Source: Rheinheimera sp. EpRS3 (GTDB taxonomy: Bacteria > Pseudomonadota > Gammaproteobacteria > Enterobacterales > Alteromonadaceae). Taken from it: a stretch of DNA of 64,000 nucleotides. Under the pieces are notes generated by a model. That model saw only the letters and a list, made by a program, of their open reading frames with translations, was not told the origin of the DNA and ran no database searches. Both the position numbers and the translations under genes were made by a program. Every line of letters starts with the position of its first letter. Position 1 is the first letter of the stretch. The stretch spans positions 248,001 through 312,000 of the forward strand of contig NZ_LNQS01000010.1 of the NCBI RefSeq assembly GCF_001513785.1, written 5' to 3'. Shown in pieces: positions 37,668 through 45,960 of this stretch.

Positions 37668-39122
37668 TTAACTCTGGCAATTTACCAGCGTTTGGTACTC
37701 ATCGAAGGCAAAATGATCGGTCATACCGCTGATAAAATCCTGCAATAAACGGCAGCGGTAGTATAACTCCAGCGCGTTGTCGTCCGGGGCTATTTGCGCT
37801 ACTGCCAGCTGGTACGCCGCCAGATGCTTATTGGGCAGCCGGTGTGCCAGCCGTTGCTGTTGGGCTAAATGATAACCGTCGTTTTGCAGCACAGCTTCGA
37901 AATCGGCACGCGACAACAGTAACAACGGCTGATAACTGTTAAGCAAACCGGCAATAATACGAAAACCCTGCAACTCCAGTGTTTCTACTTCGGGTTGATT
38001 AAACACAAATTGGCGGGCAACCTGTTTAAAGGTGCTGGTAATGGCATGATACTGGCTGCCATCTTCCAGAAGGGCACGATTTAAACTGCCGTCATAAACC
38101 GCAGCAATATTGCTGATAAACTGGCCTGCTGCATGGCGCACCAGTGGGTGTATCATCATTACACGCAACCTGATAAAAAACGTCGAGGCGGTATTTACCG
38201 GCTCAGCCTCAGCGCTGTCCAGCGCGGCTTTAATCAGTGCAGAAAAGCTAGCGCTGCCGCCACGCTGGGTAGTGATTAAACGGCCGCGGGGCTCAAGCTC
38301 AGCAAAGGCAATGTTAAGCTGGTGCGCCAGGTCTTTGAGGTTGAATAAGCCCTTTTCTACTGCATCTTCAATATCAGCCAGACAATACGAAATGTCATCG
38401 GCCGCCTCCATAATATACGTCAGCGGGTGGCGGCAGCACGGCGCGGTGTCCAGTTCTTGCCACAGTTGTTCAACAAACGGCTGCTCAGAGAAATAATATC
38501 CCGGCTTTTTCTGCAAATAGCTAAGGCTGTGCTGCTTATCGGGTTTGGTGGCGGTGGCGCAGCGGGTGTATTTTAAAATACAGGCAGTTTGCGCATACGT
38601 CAGGTTCATGCGCTGTAAGCTGTGTACCAGCCGAATGGCCTGGGCATTGCCTTCAAACTGTGCCAATTCGGTAGTTAAAGTGCGCCAAAGCGCGTTATTT
38701 TCCAGCTTATGCTGTTTGGTTAGTTCAGGCAGTAACTGACTAAACCAGACATTAATAGCACTTTCACCACTGTGGCCAAACGGCGGGTTGCCGACATCGT
38801 GTAGCAGGCAGGCCATTTCTACCAGCGACTCCATTGGCCGCTCCAGCTCAGTTAAGCCGTATTCTGCCAGTTGTTGCGGTGTTAGCAGGCGGAATATCGA
38901 CTGCACAATAAAACGGCCGCTTTGTTGCACTTCCAGCGAATGAGTTAAGCGGCTGCGTACAGCGGCGTTACGCTCCAGCGGAAATACCTGGGTTTTTTGC
39001 TGTAAGCGGCGCACAGCTGCAGAATTGATAATACGGCCACGATCACTTTCCAGCGCGCTTTGTAAATCACTGCGGCTGCTTTGCAATGGGCGATCTGCTT
39101 TGATTTTATTGCAAAAATCCAT
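37668..39122 (-). CDS. dgt: dGTP triphosphohydrolase
   Basis: The 484-residue enzyme splits dGTP to deoxyguanosine and triphosphate. The segment RGRIINSAAVRRLQQKTQVFPLERNAAVRSRLTHSLEV is almost identical to E. coli Dgt in memory, and the HD-domain residues are visible in RLTHS, CLLHDVGNPPFGHSGE and the later EAADDISYCLADIED. The frame extends upstream to 39335, but the ATG at 39122 gives MDFCNKIKADRPLQ, matching the usual start and length (E. coli 505). It is convergent with the aldehyde dehydrogenase and downstream of the LuxR-type regulator on the same strand. Confidence 0.95.
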   Translation of the reverse strand: MDFCNKIKADRPLQSSRSDLQSALESDRGRIINSAAVRRLQQKTQVFPLERNAAVRSRLTHSLEVQQSGRFIVQSIFRLLTPQQLAEYGLTELERPMESLVEMACLLHDVGNPPFGHSGESAINVWFSQLLPELTKQHKLENNALWRTLTTELAQFEGNAQAIRLVHSLQRMNLTYAQTACILKYTRCATATKPDKQHSLSYLQKKPGYYFSEQPFVEQLWQELDTAPCCRHPLTYIMEAADDISYCLADIEDAVEKGLFNLKDLAHQLNIAFAELEPRGRLITTQRGGSASFSALIKAALDSAEAEPVNTASTFFIRLRVMMIHPLVRHAAGQFISNIAAVYDGSLNRALLEDGSQYHAITSTFKQVARQFVFNQPEVETLELQGFRIIAGLLNSYQPLLLLSRADFEAVLQNDGYHLAQQQRLAHRLPNKHLAAYQLAVAQIAPDDNALELYYRCRLLQDFISGMTDHFAFDEYQTLVNCQS

Positions 39123-39189
39123 AAAGGTATCCGGTATTGCATCAATTGGCCCAGTGTGGCGCAAAAGCCCGCTACCTGTAAAGGTGAAA

Positions 39190-39786
39190 CTACAACCAGC
39201 CCTTCTGCCGGGCAATGCGGGCGGCATCGATGCGGTTGGCGGCGTTAAGTTTGCTAATGGCTTCTGACAGATAATTGCGGGCGGTGCCCTCTGCAATGTA
39301 TAAAGCTGCAGCAATCTCACTGGTGCTTTGACCATCGGCAGCCAGGCGTAGTGCCTGACGCTCTTTATCCGTTAGTGGGTCTTGTTCGCCGAGCGAATTC
39401 AGCAACAGCTCGCTGTCGACCACTTTTTTACCGGTCATTACTTGCCCAATAGCTTGCACCAGCTGCTCTACCGGGGCGTCTTTTAATAAAAAGCCACCCA
39501 CGCCGGCATCCATCGCGCGTTTAACATAGCCGGCACGGCCAAAGGTGGTAATAATCACGACTTTGGTGGCCAGCTTATGCTGCTGTATATGCTGCGCCAG
39601 CTCTAGGCCGGTCAGCCCCGGCATTTCTATATCACTGAGCAACAAGTCAAACGGTTGCTGCTTTAACAGTTTAAGTGCTGCGTTACCGTCTGCGGCCTCA
39701 GTCACGTTAAAACCGGCTTCCAGCTTGAGCAGGCTGGCAAGAGCAGTGCGGATCATGGCCTGATCTTCAGCCAGTAAAATATTCAT
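39190..39786 (-). CDS. NarL/DesR-type response regulator
   Basis: This 198-residue regulator has an N-terminal receiver (MNILLAEDQAMIRTALASLL; the phospho-acceptor is the Asp in DLLLSDIEMPG; Thr in ITTFGRAGYV; Lys in FLLKDAP) and a C-terminal LuxR-type helix-turn-helix (LTDKERQALRLAADGQSTSEIAAALYIAEGTARNYLSEAISKL). The order and size match DesR/YvfU regulators. It overlaps the kinase gene by ATGA. The likely target is the divergent hydrolase/ABC operon, through the inverted repeat at 40944-40966. Confidence 0.93.
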   Translation of the reverse strand: MNILLAEDQAMIRTALASLLKLEAGFNVTEAADGNAALKLLKQQPFDLLLSDIEMPGLTGLELAQHIQQHKLATKVVIITTFGRAGYVKRAMDAGVGGFLLKDAPVEQLVQAIGQVMTGKKVVDSELLLNSLGEQDPLTDKERQALRLAADGQSTSEIAAALYIAEGTARNYLSEAISKLNAANRIDAARIARQKGWL

Positions 39787-40856
39787 ACGCTCTCCTGCAG
39801 CGGTAATTGAATAGCGGCGCTAAAACCATCGGTTTGTTGTGTTGTCAGGCTGCCTCCGATAGCTGCCAGCCGCTCGCGCAGCCCTGTAATGCCATTACCT
39901 TCCTTAACGACAATACTGCTACCATTGTCAGTTAAACAAACCGATAAAATATTGTTTTTGCAGGTAAAGCTTAACTGGCAGCTGTCACCTTTGCTATGGC
40001 GCATAACATTGGTTACCAGCTCCGTCAGTGCCAGAATAACGGCGGTTTCGCGCCGGTTATCCAGTGTTGGCACCTCGCCTTTTAATTCTGCCTTAAAGCC
40101 CGCTTCCCGTAACCGGCTGAGTAATTTGGCGATTTCTGCCGTTAACCCCTGATGTTTATAACCCGACACACTCTGTCGCACCTGGCTTAGTGCGTCGCGG
40201 GCTATCTGGCTTAGTTCAGACAACTGGTGCTGTGCGGCTTCCGTTTGTTGATGTACTAATAGTTTGGTCGCCAAATCAGCTTTTAAAATAACGCTGGATA
40301 GGGTGTGGCCAAGAATATCGTGCAAATCGCGGGCGATACGCTCGCGCTCTACCATGGTCGCCAACTGTTTAATTTCATCTTCGCTTTGCTGCTCAGCCAT
40401 ACGGTGGCGCAGTTTTGCCTGCTCGGCGCGGCCCAGCAAACTGACTGCCAGCACGATCGGCGCCCCCATAATTAAAAACAGGTTCCAATGAATGGTTAGT
40501 GTCAGCTCAAGCAACACCAACAGCGCGATCAGTAGCGCCATCAGCAGCAGGTAGCGCGGTAATGCATAAGCAAAACCGATAAAAAAGCCGGCATACGCAA
40601 ACATTGATACCGAGCCCGGATTAACCGGAGTAATCAGTGTTGCCACCAGCACTATGCCGGCAATTGGCCAGTGCATTTCGCTACGCCGGCTGCGATAGGC
40701 CCAGAAATAACACACTAAAAACAGTACCAGCGCTGCCGCCATACTGAGGTACTGCCACAATGCAAAGTGCACAATAAACAGTGGCATAACATAAAAGATA
40801 AGGTTTATCAGGTAAACCCAGCTTAATTTGTTTTCCAGCTTATCGTAAGGCGTCAT
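39783..40856 (-). CDS. DesK-type sensor histidine kinase
   Basis: The 357-residue kinase has about five or six N-terminal membrane helices (residues about 15-150), a HisKA_3 dimerisation domain with the phospho-acceptor in ERERIARDLHDILGHTLSSVILKADLA, and a C-terminal HATPase with N-box ELVTNVMRHSKG and DNGSSIVVKEGNGITGLRERL. The multi-helix sensor without a periplasmic domain suggests sensing of membrane state or a membrane-active compound, as in DesK and the YvfT/LiaS group. The ATG at 40856 has a GGGAGAG site. It heads the kinase-regulator pair. Confidence 0.92.
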   Translation of the reverse strand: MTPYDKLENKLSWVYLINLIFYVMPLFIVHFALWQYLSMAAALVLFLVCYFWAYRSRRSEMHWPIAGIVLVATLITPVNPGSVSMFAYAGFFIGFAYALPRYLLLMALLIALLVLLELTLTIHWNLFLIMGAPIVLAVSLLGRAEQAKLRHRMAEQQSEDEIKQLATMVERERIARDLHDILGHTLSSVILKADLATKLLVHQQTEAAQHQLSELSQIARDALSQVRQSVSGYKHQGLTAEIAKLLSRLREAGFKAELKGEVPTLDNRRETAVILALTELVTNVMRHSKGDSCQLSFTCKNNILSVCLTDNGSSIVVKEGNGITGLRERLAAIGGSLTTQQTDGFSAAIQLPLQESV

Positions 40857-40943
40857 CCGTCTCTCCCGCGCTTTGCCGATTGCCAGTGTAATCAGGATCA
40901 AGGGTTTGATGCCAGTGACAAAGGTCATATTAGCCGGTGGCAA

Positions 40944-40966
40944 TTGTCATCCGCAATTGATGACAA
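40944..40966. promoter_or_regulatory. perfect inverted repeat, likely operator of the LuxR-type regulator
   Basis: TTGTCATC-N7-GATGACAA is a perfect 8-bp inverted repeat with a 7-base spacer in the divergent region between the kinase (start 40856) and the hydrolase (start 41050). NarL/DesR-type regulators bind such dyads, so it is the best candidate site for the regulator at 39190. Confidence 0.7.
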
Positions 40967-41049
40967 GCGTTAGCTGTACCCGCCGTAACAGCAACCTAAA
41001 CTGGCCCCGTCAACATTACAAACATATCAACACTTACGGGGCTTACAAT

Positions 41050-41991
41050 ATGAAAACATTAAACACCGCCATCAATACTTTGGTTCTGTCGCTGGCCTTA
41101 ACAGGCAGCTTAATTAGCCCGGGTGCCGCAGCAGCACAAGCAAAAACTGCCGTTGCTGCGCAGCAACAGGCTTGTGCTTGTTTTGAGGTAAAAGTAACGG
41201 GCCAGGGCCCGGCAATTATTTTAATTCCCGGCGTGGCGTCGTCCGGTGAAGTGTGGCAAAGCACGGTTGATGCGTTGCAGGGCAATTATCAGCTGCATGT
41301 TTTCACCCTGGCCGGTTTTGCCGGGGTAGCACCGCTGCCAATGCCAAGCTGGGGTGAGGGCTATCTGGCGACGCAACAACAAGCGATTTTACGCTATATC
41401 GATGAGCAAAAGCTGGATAAACCGGTGGTAATTGGCCACTCCCTCGGTGGTTATCTGGCGCTGGCACTGGCCGCGAATGCGCCAGAGCAAATTGGCGCTG
41501 TTATCAATGTTGATGGTTTACCGGCACTTGGCGCGCTATTTGCGCAAAGTAATACACAGGGCTCTACGGCAACTACTGCCGGGGCTGCTGATAACAAACC
41601 ACAACGTGGCAACTTTGACCCTATGGCCATGGCTAAAGGTATGACCAACGACGCAAGCTGGCAGCAACGTATTGTTGCTGATATGTACCGCTCTGACGGT
41701 ATGACCAGTGGCCGGGTAATGGGCGAGCTGATGCAGGCTGATTTGCGGCCACAGCTGAATAATATCCGCGTGCCGGTGCTAACGCTGGGCGCATTACAAC
41801 ATGGCGCGCCATACAGTACGCCCGAGCAGGTGCAGGCCAACTATGAACAGCAGCTGGCCAATGCGCCAACGCAATACCACAGCTTTGCTTTTGCCCGTGA
41901 TTCCAAGCATTTTATTATGGCCGACGCACCACAGTGGCTGAACCAACAAATTCAGCAGTTTTTACAACAACATCCGCACCGGGGGCAATAA
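41050..41991 (+). CDS. exported alpha/beta hydrolase, first gene of ABC-exporter operon
   Basis: The 313-residue protein has a signal peptide (about residues 1-30) and an alpha/beta-hydrolase fold: IILIPGVASSGEVW (oxyanion region), nucleophile elbow GHSLGG, and a late His in SKHFIMADAP. It is probably periplasmic. The substrate is unknown. The ATG at 41050 gives the signal peptide; the frame further upstream crosses the divergent promoter. The stop overlaps the ABC ATPase start (TAATG), tying its synthesis to the exporter and suggesting a joint role in detoxification or in processing an exported molecule. Confidence 0.87.
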   Translation: MKTLNTAINTLVLSLALTGSLISPGAAAAQAKTAVAAQQQACACFEVKVTGQGPAIILIPGVASSGEVWQSTVDALQGNYQLHVFTLAGFAGVAPLPMPSWGEGYLATQQQAILRYIDEQKLDKPVVIGHSLGGYLALALAANAPEQIGAVINVDGLPALGALFAQSNTQGSTATTAGAADNKPQRGNFDPMAMAKGMTNDASWQQRIVADMYRSDGMTSGRVMGELMQADLRPQLNNIRVPVLTLGALQHGAPYSTPEQVQANYEQQLANAPTQYHSFAFARDSKHFIMADAPQWLNQQIQQFLQQHPHRGQ

Positions 41992-42902
41992 TGTCTGCCT
42001 TGCCATTACAGGTAACCGGCCTGACCAAACATTATGCCGATAAAACGGTACTGGCCAGTGTCGACATAGCACTGGCCAGCGGCGAGGTGTTGTGTATCCT
42101 CGGGCCTAACGGAGCCGGTAAAACCACGCTGATTTCTGCCGTTTTAGGCCTGGTTAGCGCCGACAGTGGCCAGATCAGGCTATTTGGCCAGTTGCAAAGC
42201 GGGATGGCCAGAAGCACGGCTCTGCGGCAAAAACTGGGGGTAATGATGCAAATTGGCAGCCTGAGCGCCAATTTAACCGTGTATGAGCAATGTGATTTAT
42301 TCAGCAGCTACTATCAAAATGGTCACAACGCCACAGAGCTGATTAGCCTGGCCGGGTTAGATAACCACGCTAATCAACGTTTTGGCCGGTTATCCGGTGG
42401 GCAGAAACAACGCTTATTATTTGCTTTGGCACTGGCCGGTAAACCGCAGCTGGTGTTTCTGGACGAACCCACCCTTGGTATGGACGTTGAAGCACGCCGT
42501 AGTTTATGGCAGCAGGTGCGCCAATTAAAACAACAGGGGGTTGCCGTGGTACTGACCACACATTATCTGGAAGAAGCAGAACAATTGGCTGATCGCATTC
42601 TGGTACTGAACAACGGCCAGATTATTGCCCAGGGTAGCCCGGCACAACTTAAAGCCATGACAGCCTATAAATTTATTCAGTGTTGCAGCACTTTAGATGA
42701 TGCGCAGCTAACTGCCCTACCCGCAGTACAGCAGCTAACCCGCCTGCCGCACAGTGTTGTGCTGCAAAGTAACCAGATAGAACAAACTTTGCGCGCCCTG
42801 TTAGCACAGGACAGCCATGTCACAGATCTTGAAGTGCGGCCGGTAGCGCTGGAGCAAGCGTTTTTACAACTTACGCAAAGCACAACAGCAAAGGAGCAGT
42901 AG
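41991..42902 (+). CDS. ABC exporter ATP-binding protein
   Basis: This 303-residue ATPase has Walker A GPNGAGKTT, a Q-loop, the signature LSGGQKQR, Walker B LVFLDEPTLGMD and the H-loop TTHYLEEAEQLADRILVLN. The class is that of drug or antibiotic exporters (CcmA/YvfR type) paired with an ABC-2 permease. The start at 41991 overlaps the hydrolase stop codon. It is followed after 1 base by the permease. The full module (kinase, regulator, ATPase, permease) matches the YvfTU-YvfRS arrangement in Bacillus from memory. Confidence 0.95.
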   Translation: MSALPLQVTGLTKHYADKTVLASVDIALASGEVLCILGPNGAGKTTLISAVLGLVSADSGQIRLFGQLQSGMARSTALRQKLGVMMQIGSLSANLTVYEQCDLFSSYYQNGHNATELISLAGLDNHANQRFGRLSGGQKQRLLFALALAGKPQLVFLDEPTLGMDVEARRSLWQQVRQLKQQGVAVVLTTHYLEEAEQLADRILVLNNGQIIAQGSPAQLKAMTAYKFIQCCSTLDDAQLTALPAVQQLTRLPHSVVLQSNQIEQTLRALLAQDSHVTDLEVRPVALEQAFLQLTQSTTAKEQ

Positions 42903-42903
42903 C

Positions 42904-43647
42904 ATGAGCACACTACGCATTTATAAAAAAGAAGCCTGGTACGATCTAATCAGTGTCTGGCGCACACCTGGCTTTGTGCTGCCATCACTGGCCTTTCCGC
43001 TGATGTTTTATCTGTTTTTCGGCGTGGTGTTTTCTGCTGGTGGCAATGCCACTTACCTGCTTGTCAGTTATGGCTGCTTTGGCATTATGGGCCCGGCGAT
43101 GTTTAATTTTGCCATGAATATCGCCAGTGACCGGGCCCACGGCTGGCTGACATTAAAACGGTTATCACCCATGCCGGTTGGCGCCTATTTGCTGGCCAAG
43201 CTTTTTACCAGCCTGGTGTTTGCTCTGGTTATTATTTTGCTATTGTTCAGCGTAGCGGCGCTGTTTGGTAACGTGCGGCTGCTCACCAACCAGTGGCTGA
43301 TACTGGCTGGTCTGCTGTTAGCAGGTACGCTGCCATTTGCACTTATTGGCTTAATTCTGGGGTTAACTTTGAGTGACAAAGCCGCACCCGGCGTGGTCAA
43401 CTTGCTTTATCTGCCAATGGCCTTTTTGTCTGGCTTATGGCTACCTATCACTATGCTGCCGCAAGCACTGCAACAACTGGCCTGGTTGTGGCCTAGTTAT
43501 CACCTGAGCCAGTTGGGTTTAAAAGTCGTCGCGGCAGATCAGGGCTTTGCACTGTGGTTACATTTACTGATTGTCGTGCTAAGCACCGTAGTGCTGGCTG
43601 GCACTACTGTACTGGTGTTTCGTCGCCTGAAAGCAAACAAAGCTTAA
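42904..43647 (+). CDS. ABC-2 type exporter permease
   Basis: The 247-residue membrane protein has six predicted helices and the ABC-2 fold: an N-terminal cytoplasmic amphipathic segment (RIYKKEAWYDLISVWRTPGF), a helix at 25-45, and the FLSGLWLPITMLPQALQQLAWLWPSYHLSQL region typical of the family. It should form the membrane pore of the exporter as a dimer with two ATPase subunits. It is the last gene of the operon; a hairpin follows at 43712. Confidence 0.93.
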   Translation: MSTLRIYKKEAWYDLISVWRTPGFVLPSLAFPLMFYLFFGVVFSAGGNATYLLVSYGCFGIMGPAMFNFAMNIASDRAHGWLTLKRLSPMPVGAYLLAKLFTSLVFALVIILLLFSVAALFGNVRLLTNQWLILAGLLLAGTLPFALIGLILGLTLSDKAAPGVVNLLYLPMAFLSGLWLPITMLPQALQQLAWLWPSYHLSQLGLKVVAADQGFALWLHLLIVVLSTVVLAGTTVLVFRRLKANKA

Positions 43648-43711
43648 AGCTGTTAATGGCCCGACGGAGGCCCGGCTTTGCCCTGAGCCATTCAGCCTGG
43701 TTTAAACTGCG

Positions 43712-43736
43712 CCAGTCGCAACAATACAGCGACTGG
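43712..43736 (+). terminator. probable terminator hairpin after ABC operon
   Basis: CCAGTCGC pairs perfectly with GCGACTGG around a 9-base loop and is followed by TGCTTTCTC, a weak T tract. It separates the ABC operon from the Zur-box promoter. Confidence 0.45.
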
Positions 43737-43777
43737 TGCTTTCTCTGCGTTAAAGCAGCTGCATCCCCCAAGCAATT

Positions 43778-43794
43778 ATGTTATGTTATAACAT
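43778..43794. promoter_or_regulatory. Zur-box-like operator
   Basis: ATGTTAT-GTT-ATAACAT is a perfect 7-bp inverted repeat with a 3-base spacer, 27 bases before the TonB receptor start. It matches 16 of the 17 central positions of the gammaproteobacterial Zur consensus as I recall it (GAAATGTTATANTATAACATTTC). It does not resemble a Fur box. Confidence 0.72.
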
Positions 43795-43820
43795 CTTTTT
43801 GTCGTAGTAATAAGATCCCT

Positions 43821-45950
43821 ATGTCACCGATAACTCCGCTACCGTGTTTTCTTCTGCTTGCCACTGCAGCAAGCAGCCTTAATGTACACGCCAATGTTGC
43901 TACACAGGCCGACACTGAGCTGGCTAGTACCGAGCAAGCAGCAATTGAACATATCAGCGTGCGCCATAAGCAGGCTTATCGCGGCGATGTGCCGCTAAAG
44001 CTGCAGCCACAGGCTTTGGAAACTCTTAGCCTGGAGCTGCTGACCGACAATGGCATTAGCAGTTTTCAGCAGGCACTGGATTTATCCGGCAGCATAGCGC
44101 GGCAAAATAACGGTGGCGGTCTGTGGGACAGCTTTTCTATCCGCGGTTTTCCCGGCAATGAAAATATGCCATCGGGGTACCTGCTAAACGGCTTTAATGC
44201 CGGTCGCGGTTTTAGCGGTAACCGCGACTTATCCAATATTGAATATATTGAAATTATGAAAGGCCCGGGCTCGGCGCTATTTGGCCGCTCAGAACCCGGC
44301 GGTACGGTAAATATTATTACCAAAAAGCCGCAGTTTGCGCCGGAAGGTTATTTGCAGTTATCGGCCGGTAAGTTTGATCAATACCGCTTAGAAGGTGACT
44401 ACACCAACGGCGTTAACGACAAACTGGCTGTCCGGGTTAATGGCGCAGTGCAGGACTACGACAGCTTTAGGGATTATGTCGGCAATAAAAAAACCGTGTT
44501 TACGCCGTCTGTCAGTTATCTCGTTAATGACCACAGCACGCTGAATTATGAATTTGAATACCTGAAACAAGAGCAGCTGTTTGACCGTGGTTTGCTGGTA
44601 CTGAACAATAACCTGCATACATTACCACGCTCGCGTTATCTGGGTGAGCCAGACGACGGCCCAACTGAAGTTGATGCTACCGGCCACCAGTTAACACTGG
44701 ACACCACCCTATGGCAGGACTGGACCTTACTGGCCGGTGTGGGCTATCGCGAATCTGCGCTGCAGGGCTATTCGTCTGACGCAGAACTGGCCGCCGGCCG
44801 CCAAAGCCTGTTTACTGACGGCGAAACCCTGACCCGCCAGCGCCGTTACCGCGATTACGATTCGGAAGATTTAACCGTACGTACCGAGCTTAGCGGCAAC
44901 CTGCAGTTGGGTGGTATTGAGCACCACATCTTGCTGGGTGCCGATGCGTTTGACTACAGCCTGTATACCCGGCTGGACAGATACCGTGGCCCGGCGGGCA
45001 GCTACAGCCTGAATATTTACCAGCCGGTGTACGGCAGTACAGCACCAGAGCCGGTTAATTTATATATTAACGACGAAACCCAGCACGGTGTCGGCTTATA
45101 TGTGCAGGACCAGCTGCGTTTAACCGAGCGCTGGCATTTATCTGCCGGAGTGCGGTTTGACCGCATCACCCAGGAATTAACCGAGCTGGTGTCGGATATT
45201 TCCAGCAGCCAGCAGTTTACCCGGCTTAGCCCCCGCTTAGGTTTAGTGTACGAATATCACCCCGGGTTAACGTTTTACAGCAACTATTCCGAAGGTTTTG
45301 TGCCGCTAAGCGGCACAGACTTTAACCGTAATATGTTTGAACCGGAAGAAAGTGAGTCGTTTGAAGTGGGCGCTAAGTTTAGTTTGGGCGCTACCCAGGG
45401 TACGCTGGCGCTGTTTGATGCGGAAAAATCCAATATTCTGACCTCGGATCCGCTTAATGCTACCTTTCAGGCTACGTTGGGCAAAGCGCGCAGCCGTGGT
45501 ATTGAGCTGGATATACACAGCCACCTGAATGACAACCTATATGCCGACTTATCCTACGCCTTTATGGATACCAGAACCGTAGGCGAGGCACTAAACGCCG
45601 ACTGGGGCAGCCAGGTGCCAGACGGCAGCCGGCTGGTCAATGTGCCCAAACATAATGCCAGCCTGGTGTTGACCCAGTTACTGCAACTGGCCGGTAGAGA
45701 AAGCAAAGCAGGTATACGGTTGCGTTATGTCGGCAGCCGGCTGGGCGATTCAGTAAACCCGGATTATCAGCTACCGTCTTTTACGCTGGTTGGCGTGTTT
45801 ACCAGTATGGAATTAACGCCGCAGCTTAGCGCTCAACTAAATATTAATAACCTGTTCGACCGCCACTATGTGCATAACTCGTACAACGAATTATGGACAG
45901 TGCCGGGCGAACCGCTGAACTATCAGGCCAGTATCCGTTACCGCTTCTGA
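43821..45950 (+). CDS. siderophore-type TonB-dependent receptor, probably zinc-regulated
   Basis: This 709-residue outer-membrane receptor has a signal peptide (about residues 1-26, ending VHA), plug domain (SFSIRGFPGNENMPSGYLLNGF, YIEIMKGPGSALFGRSEPGGTVNIITKKP) and a 22-strand barrel ending in YRF. The plug motifs are those of the FhuA/FpvA siderophore-receptor family. The ATG at 43821 gives a clean signal peptide; the longer frame upstream runs through the operator and hairpin. The adjacent Zur-box-like site implies de-repression in zinc shortage, so a zincophore or zinc complex is a plausible ligand. No histidine-rich loop was noticed. It is 10 bases from the next gene, so likely co-transcribed. 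Confidence 0.9.
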   Translation: MSPITPLPCFLLLATAASSLNVHANVATQADTELASTEQAAIEHISVRHKQAYRGDVPLKLQPQALETLSLELLTDNGISSFQQALDLSGSIARQNNGGGLWDSFSIRGFPGNENMPSGYLLNGFNAGRGFSGNRDLSNIEYIEIMKGPGSALFGRSEPGGTVNIITKKPQFAPEGYLQLSAGKFDQYRLEGDYTNGVNDKLAVRVNGAVQDYDSFRDYVGNKKTVFTPSVSYLVNDHSTLNYEFEYLKQEQLFDRGLLVLNNNLHTLPRSRYLGEPDDGPTEVDATGHQLTLDTTLWQDWTLLAGVGYRESALQGYSSDAELAAGRQSLFTDGETLTRQRRYRDYDSEDLTVRTELSGNLQLGGIEHHILLGADAFDYSLYTRLDRYRGPAGSYSLNIYQPVYGSTAPEPVNLYINDETQHGVGLYVQDQLRLTERWHLSAGVRFDRITQELTELVSDISSSQQFTRLSPRLGLVYEYHPGLTFYSNYSEGFVPLSGTDFNRNMFEPEESESFEVGAKFSLGATQGTLALFDAEKSNILTSDPLNATFQATLGKARSRGIELDIHSHLNDNLYADLSYAFMDTRTVGEALNADWGSQVPDGSRLVNVPKHNASLVLTQLLQLAGRESKAGIRLRYVGSRLGDSVNPDYQLPSFTLVGVFTSMELTPQLSAQLNINNLFDRHYVHNSYNELWTVPGEPLNYQASIRYRF

Positions 45951-45960
45951 AGGTGAAATT

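Noticed and set aside
43554-43820. Longer N-terminus for the TonB receptor at 43821
   Set aside because: The extension overlaps the ABC permease gene and runs through the hairpin and the Zur-like dyad, and it would bury the signal peptide.
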